DNA of 64,000 nucleotides from Archaeoglobi archaeon JdFR-42 (GTDB taxonomy: Archaea > Halobacteriota > Archaeoglobi > Archaeoglobales > JdFR-42), in the NCBI GenBank assembly GCA_002010305.1, contig MTND01000027.1, positions 154,369-218,368 of the forward strand, given 5' to 3'. Positions within the stretch are counted from its first letter, which is position 1. Every line of letters starts with the position of its first letter. A program made the translations under genes and the position numbers. The notes below the pieces were generated by a model, which had not been told where the DNA came from, searched no databases, and was given only the letters and a program-made list of their open reading frames with translations. Below, in pieces: positions 59,768-64,000 of the stretch.

Positions 59768-60931
59768 ATGGATAAAAGACGCCAGGTATTTCTCAGTTTA
59801 TCTCTATCGGTTTTCGCTGCCATGCTCGGAGTGGGAATCATATCACCCATCATGCCCCTTTATGCAAAAAATCTTGGAGCTAGTGGTATATGGCTGGGTC
59901 TGATTTTTTCCATTTTCTCTATAACCAGAACTCTGACATTGCCCCTATTCGGAAAAGTTTCTGATAAACTGGGTAAGAAACCCCTTATCATATCTGGTCT
60001 TTCCTTATATATTGCATTTTCATTGATGTATGTTGTTTCCACTTCTATTACCAGTCTGATTGTCGTGAGGGCGTTTCATGGAATCGCCTCAGCCATGGTA
60101 GTTCCTGTAGCCATGGCTTATGTAGCAGAGACTGCACCCAAGGAAGAGATAGGCAAAGTTATGGGCACTTTCAATATTTTCCTATTTTTAGGTATAGGAG
60201 TGGGGCCTCTTTTTGGTGGACTACTCTCGGATTTTGACAGCTATTTCCTAGCGTTTTACGGGATGGCAGCTGTGACTGGAGTAGCATTGCTACTAAGTAT
60301 TCTATTGATCCCTCCATTTAGCCCACCTGACGCTAAAAAGGATACAAACATGATGAAGCTTCTCAAAAATAGGATATTTAGACTTCTACTCTTGTTCAGG
60401 CTATCCAATGCCGTAGGGAGAGGGAGTATCATGGCTTTTGTCCCTATCTACGCTGCAAAAATTGGACTTAATACCACTCAGATAGGGACAATAGTATCGG
60501 TTAATATTCTTGTCTCAGCATTGCTCCAGAGGAAAGGAGGAGAACTTGCAGACAGGTCGATTCCAGAATTACTTGTGTTCATCGGTACCGCGATAGCTGC
60601 GCTATCTCTTATCTTGTTGCCTGAGACCATTTCATTTCTTCAAATATTCCTGCTCTCTGTTATGTTCGGTCTTTCTAGCAGTATATCTCTCCCTTCTGCT
60701 GTGGTTATAGCAGCGAAAGCTGGAGAACCCAAAGACATAGGAAGTGCAATGGGATTGTATTCCGGCTCAAGGGGAGCTGGCAGAATGATTGGTCCGATAA
60801 TTGCTGGGGCCATAACTGAATGGTTTGGCCTTCGATACGCCTTTTATGCGGCTGGTCTCATCTCACTTATAGGTGCCTTAGTTTTCTATCTGGCGGCTAA
60901 ATCCTATCGATTACCCCCGTCAACTCTGTGA
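59768..60931 (+). CDS. Major facilitator superfamily transporter
   Basis: 12-TM pattern; GKVSDKLGKKPLIISGL loop motif. Confidence 0.92.
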   Translation: MDKRRQVFLSLSLSVFAAMLGVGIISPIMPLYAKNLGASGIWLGLIFSIFSITRTLTLPLFGKVSDKLGKKPLIISGLSLYIAFSLMYVVSTSITSLIVVRAFHGIASAMVVPVAMAYVAETAPKEEIGKVMGTFNIFLFLGIGVGPLFGGLLSDFDSYFLAFYGMAAVTGVALLLSILLIPPFSPPDAKKDTNMMKLLKNRIFRLLLLFRLSNAVGRGSIMAFVPIYAAKIGLNTTQIGTIVSVNILVSALLQRKGGELADRSIPELLVFIGTAIAALSLILLPETISFLQIFLLSVMFGLSSSISLPSAVVIAAKAGEPKDIGSAMGLYSGSRGAGRMIGPIIAGAITEWFGLRYAFYAAGLISLIGALVFYLAAKSYRLPPSTL

Positions 60932-61253
60932 TAATAGAAAGATAACCCACTAATCCCAGTCTAGTCAGAGCTTTTCCAAGGGCTTCTTGTCCCACATTTG
61001 ATACCAAATCTACTGATACCCCTCTATCATGAAGCCAATCAAGTACCAATAACGCACCTTTTTGCAGTTTTCATTTTAAAAGAGTGTCGAAATCGTATCT
61101 ATCAAAAATACGGTCTACCTCATTGATAAGATCGGGATCTCCCAGCTTCACTATACAGTTGTAGATATCTGCGTAATACCTTCCAGTAAGGCATTTTATC
61201 CCTCTCTTTCTCAGAAAATCTATTGTGTTATCTACAGCTTCTTCAAGGTTCAC
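60897..61253 (-). pseudogene. Reading frame interrupted by in-frame UGA (60 aa + 57 aa); downstream half weakly HAD-like
   Basis: 61253-61071 ORF ends TGA; the same frame continues KLQKGALLVLDWLHDRGVSVDLVSNVGQEALGKALTRLGLVGYLSIITELTGVIDRI* to 60897. Confidence 0.45.
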
Positions 61254-61304
61254 TGAAAACCCCTAGAGTCCATTCAAAATCAAACAGGACGCATTCAACA
61301 TTCA

Positions 61305-61832
61305 TCATACTGGAACAAGCTCATAGGTTAGATATCCTTCCGGTTCTCTCTTTACCACTTCAAGCTTGACTTTCTGTCCTGGTCTAAGAGATTTTGGATC
61401 CCCCCTGACCCATGCAGTAATGGTAATATCTCCAAATCGAGCAATACCAACTGTGTAAGGAGAATGATGCATAAAGGAATATGGTCTTACAAACACCACA
61501 GTAAAGGTAAGCAGGAACCCTTCGTTTTCTATTTCTTTCCACTCAACATTATCGGTCAAGCATGAAGGGCAATCCTTTTGAGGTGGAAAATAAGTAATGT
61601 CACATACCTTGCAGTAAGTAGCCATGACCTTACCTCCCCGTAAGCCTCTAAAGAACCTATCAATTCCCTTTACACTTATCAGGTATCTGAGAGTAACTTC
61701 TCTCATATCAATCCAGATGGGATCTCCACTTTTATCATCCTGAACGATTGGAAAACCCTCGTTCTCTATACGAGACTTGACAAACATCTCAAACTGTTTT
61801 AGTTGTTCTAAAAGCCTGTCTTTTTCGTTCAT
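61305..61832 (-). CDS. DUF35 OB-fold/zinc-ribbon protein (thiolase partner)
   Basis: ATYCKVCDITYFPPQKDCPSC rubredoxin-like ribbon followed by OB-fold; adjacent to thiolase. Confidence 0.9.
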   Translation of the reverse strand: MNEKDRLLEQLKQFEMFVKSRIENEGFPIVQDDKSGDPIWIDMREVTLRYLISVKGIDRFFRGLRGGKVMATYCKVCDITYFPPQKDCPSCLTDNVEWKEIENEGFLLTFTVVFVRPYSFMHHSPYTVGIARFGDITITAWVRGDPKSLRPGQKVKLEVVKREPEGYLTYELVPV

Positions 61833-61837
61833 CTCAT

Positions 61838-63013
61838 TTACCTCCTGTTAAGAGAGAGTACCGTGACATACGCATAATGTCCGGTCCCTCCCACGTTATG
61901 AGCCAGTGCATTTCCGTTGATAATATCAGTCTGTCTATCTTTCTCCACCCTTTGCTGAAGCTGTTTAGTTAGTTCAGCAATCATGCTTATTCCTGTCGCC
62001 CCTATCGGATGACCCTTAGCCTTAAGCCCTCCATCCAGATTCACAGGTATCTTTCCCCCTATATAGGTCTGTTCTTCCTTTAGCAACTCTACCCCCTCAC
62101 CTTGTTTTGCAAATCCCAGGTCCTCATAGGCCATGATTTCAGCTATAGTGAAGCAGTCATGGACTTCTGCCACATCAAAAAACCCTAAAGGTTCATGTAC
62201 CCCAGCCATTTTATATGCCTGTTCAGCAGCAACTCTTGCCGCTTTCAACCCCCAAAATTCTTTCCGTTTACTGAGATTGGCTGTATCACTGGCAGTCCCA
62301 ATCCCTCGAATCCATACCGGAGTGTCTGTATATTCTCTCACAACATCTTCTGACGCAAGAATAACACACGAAGAACCATCTGTGACCGGACTGCAATCAT
62401 AGAGTTTGAGAGGATACGCCACATAAGGAGACTTTAATACTTCCTCAATGGAAATGGGTTTTTGAAATTGAGCCTTGGGGTTTTTAGATCCATAATAGTG
62501 GTTTTTTACAGCAACGAGTCCCAGATCTTCTTCAGTAATACCGAACTTTGCCATATAGGAAACAGCATGCAGAGCGTAATATGCAGGAAATGTCAGACCA
62601 AAATTTTGAAACTCCCAGAAATAGTTGCCAGCTCTCCCAATGAACTCAACCACATTATGAAGAGGGGATTCATTCATCTTTTCCACACCAACTGCCATAG
62701 CAATATCTGCAAGTCCAGCCTGAATGGCTGAATATGCTACCATGACTGCAGCGCTTCCAGTGGCACATGCCGCTTCTACTTTCATGGTTCCTGTCGGATT
62801 AAGCCCTGCGTATTCTGATATCACTACAGCAGGGAGGGGTTCTGAACTCCACATCCCAAGATTACCAGTCACAACAAAATCAACATCTTTTTGAGAAACT
62901 CCAGAATCTTTCAACGCTTCTCTAATTGACTCCCATGCCAATTCGACGAGCTGTACATCACTTCTCTTTCCAAACTGGGAAGTCCCTACCCCGATAACAG
63001 CTACCTCTCTCAC
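61838..63013 (-). CDS. Thiolase family protein (acetyl-CoA acetyltransferase-like)
   Basis: VEAACATGSAAVMVAYSAIQAG active-site Cys; NLDGGLKAKGHPIGATG. Confidence 0.93.
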   Translation of the reverse strand: MREVAVIGVGTSQFGKRSDVQLVELAWESIREALKDSGVSQKDVDFVVTGNLGMWSSEPLPAVVISEYAGLNPTGTMKVEAACATGSAAVMVAYSAIQAGLADIAMAVGVEKMNESPLHNVVEFIGRAGNYFWEFQNFGLTFPAYYALHAVSYMAKFGITEEDLGLVAVKNHYYGSKNPKAQFQKPISIEEVLKSPYVAYPLKLYDCSPVTDGSSCVILASEDVVREYTDTPVWIRGIGTASDTANLSKRKEFWGLKAARVAAEQAYKMAGVHEPLGFFDVAEVHDCFTIAEIMAYEDLGFAKQGEGVELLKEEQTYIGGKIPVNLDGGLKAKGHPIGATGISMIAELTKQLQQRVEKDRQTDIINGNALAHNVGGTGHYAYVTVLSLNRR

Positions 63014-63158
63014 AAAAAATTATTACCCAGGTTATAATAAAAGTAATTTTCCCTATTAGGTTTCAATAAATTATATTTTGCTCTGTTTAGAAGCAGGATG
63101 CTACCTCTCCACCCAATATTTATATATATTGCTCCCTGAAATCCATCAGGGGTGTATT

Positions 63159-64000
63159 ATGGAATTCGATATGACAAGAGAACAGAAAGCAATTAGAAAA
63201 GCTGCAAGAGATTTTGCTGAAGGAGAATTTCCTGAAATCGCTTCTGAATATGACAACGAAGAGAAATTCCCCAGAAGACTCTGGAAAAAGGCCTGTGAAC
63301 TGGGATTCGTTGGAGGTGCCATTCGAGAAGAATATGGTGGAATGGGTCTAACAAAACTTGAAGAGGCGATAATCATTGAAGAGTTTTGCAGAGTTGACCC
63401 TGGTATTGGTATCGCTATTCTTCTTCCTGCCTTTGGATCGGAAATTATCCAGAAATTTGGAAGTGAGGAGCTAAAACAAGAATATCTCCCGAAAATCTGT
63501 GATGGAAAAGCAATAATGGGCACCGCAGTGACAGAACCAGATGCAGGAAGCGACGTTGCTTCTGTCAGGACGAGAATAGAACGAGAAGGAGATGAGTACA
63601 TAGTCTCCGGAAATAAGATTTTTATATCTAACGGTTCTATTGCAGATTTCCTTATTATTCTGGGGCGCTCCTTCACAGTAGATGATGATGTCCATAAAGG
63701 AATCTCTATGATCTTGGTTGACACTGACACTGAAGGTTTTAAAGCCACTAAAATGTATGGGAAACTAGGGATAAGGCCTTCTGATACAGCAGAGATTTCC
63801 ATGAATAATATTAGAGTGCCTGTAAAAAATCTCATAGGAAAGGAAGGATATGGATTTTATTATCTGATGGACTTCTTCAATGAGAGCCGGGTGTGGGTAG
63901 CTGCACAGGCAGTAGGCACTGCCCAGGGAGCCTATGAGAAGGCTTTGAGGTATGCAAGGGAGAGAAAGCAGTTTGGAAGGTCTATAGCGGAATTCCAGGC
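63159..64000 (+). CDS. Acyl-CoA dehydrogenase (3' truncated by window edge)
   Basis: Own translation MEFDMTREQKAIRKAARDFAEGEFPEIASEYDNEEKFPRRLWKKACELGFVGGAIREEYGGMG...MGTAVTEPDAGSDVAS; absent from ORF track because no stop in window. Confidence 0.95.
   Translation, partial: MEFDMTREQKAIRKAARDFAEGEFPEIASEYDNEEKFPRRLWKKACELGFVGGAIREEYGGMGLTKLEEAIIIEEFCRVDPGIGIAILLPAFGSEIIQKFGSEELKQEYLPKICDGKAIMGTAVTEPDAGSDVASVRTRIEREGDEYIVSGNKIFISNGSIADFLIILGRSFTVDDDVHKGISMILVDTDTEGFKATKMYGKLGIRPSDTAEISMNNIRVPVKNLIGKEGYGFYYLMDFFNESRVWVAAQAVGTAQGAYEKALRYARERKQFGRSIAEFQ

Noticed and set aside
1-64000. CRISPR arrays, prophage or transposase genes
   Set aside because: No regularly spaced direct repeats with unique spacers of CRISPR length, and no integrase, transposase or phage structural genes among the ORFs.
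1-64000. Alternative genetic code (UGA or UAG reassigned)
   Set aside because: TGA, TAG and TAA all terminate well-supported genes here (e.g. TGA at 1111 and 2618, TAG at 1748).

Overview
This 64 kb window is AT-rich, gene-dense archaeal chromosome. It looks euryarchaeal, possibly Thermoplasmatota-like, but I cannot fix the lineage without searches. Evidence for archaea: the rps13-rps4-rps11-rpoD operon, Hjc, ATP-dependent DNA ligase, KptA, an HTH_10 (Bat-type) regulator, DUF1102/DUF5305 proteins, archaeal TadA/TadC and a class III signal peptide. Main blocks: (1) ~0-4.3 kb housekeeping (YchF-like GTPase, FmdE, two-subunit fumarase, Hjc, class II aldolase). (2) ~4.8-20.2 kb, a minus-strand catabolic cluster: PaaK-like CoA ligase, a MoaD/ThiS-ACD-alpha fusion, small zinc protein, tungsten AOR, ferredoxin, NrpR-like regulator, CaiB-type CoA transferase, two-subunit B12 acyl-CoA mutase, acyl-CoA dehydrogenase, V4R protein and HyuB/HyuA. 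(3) ~20-27 kb redox/sulfur genes and DNA ligase. (4) ~27-31 kb Yip1/COG1361/MacB-type ABC export operon. (5) ~31-35 kb Bat-type regulator and MoxR-like ATPase/VWA pair. (6) ~35-41 kb, a secreted filament-like locus (SipW-like signal peptidase, two DUF1102 paralogs, DUF5305, wHTH regulators) flanked by an array of five short palindromes spaced ~20-23 bp. (7) ~41-51 kb KptA, SufS, carAB, VIT1-like, thrC-MoaD and tRNA-Arg(CCT). (8) ~51-56.5 kb Tad-type pilus genes. (9) ~56.8-64 kb ribosomal/RNA polymerase genes, MFS, thiolase/DUF35 and a truncated acyl-CoA dehydrogenase. The most unusual items are the MoaD-ACD fusion in an AOR/mutase/HyuAB cluster, the phased palindrome array, the TasA/AbpA-like locus, an ORF interrupted by an in-frame UGA, a 19-bp palindrome before the NrpR-like gene, and an unannotated four-cysteine microprotein.
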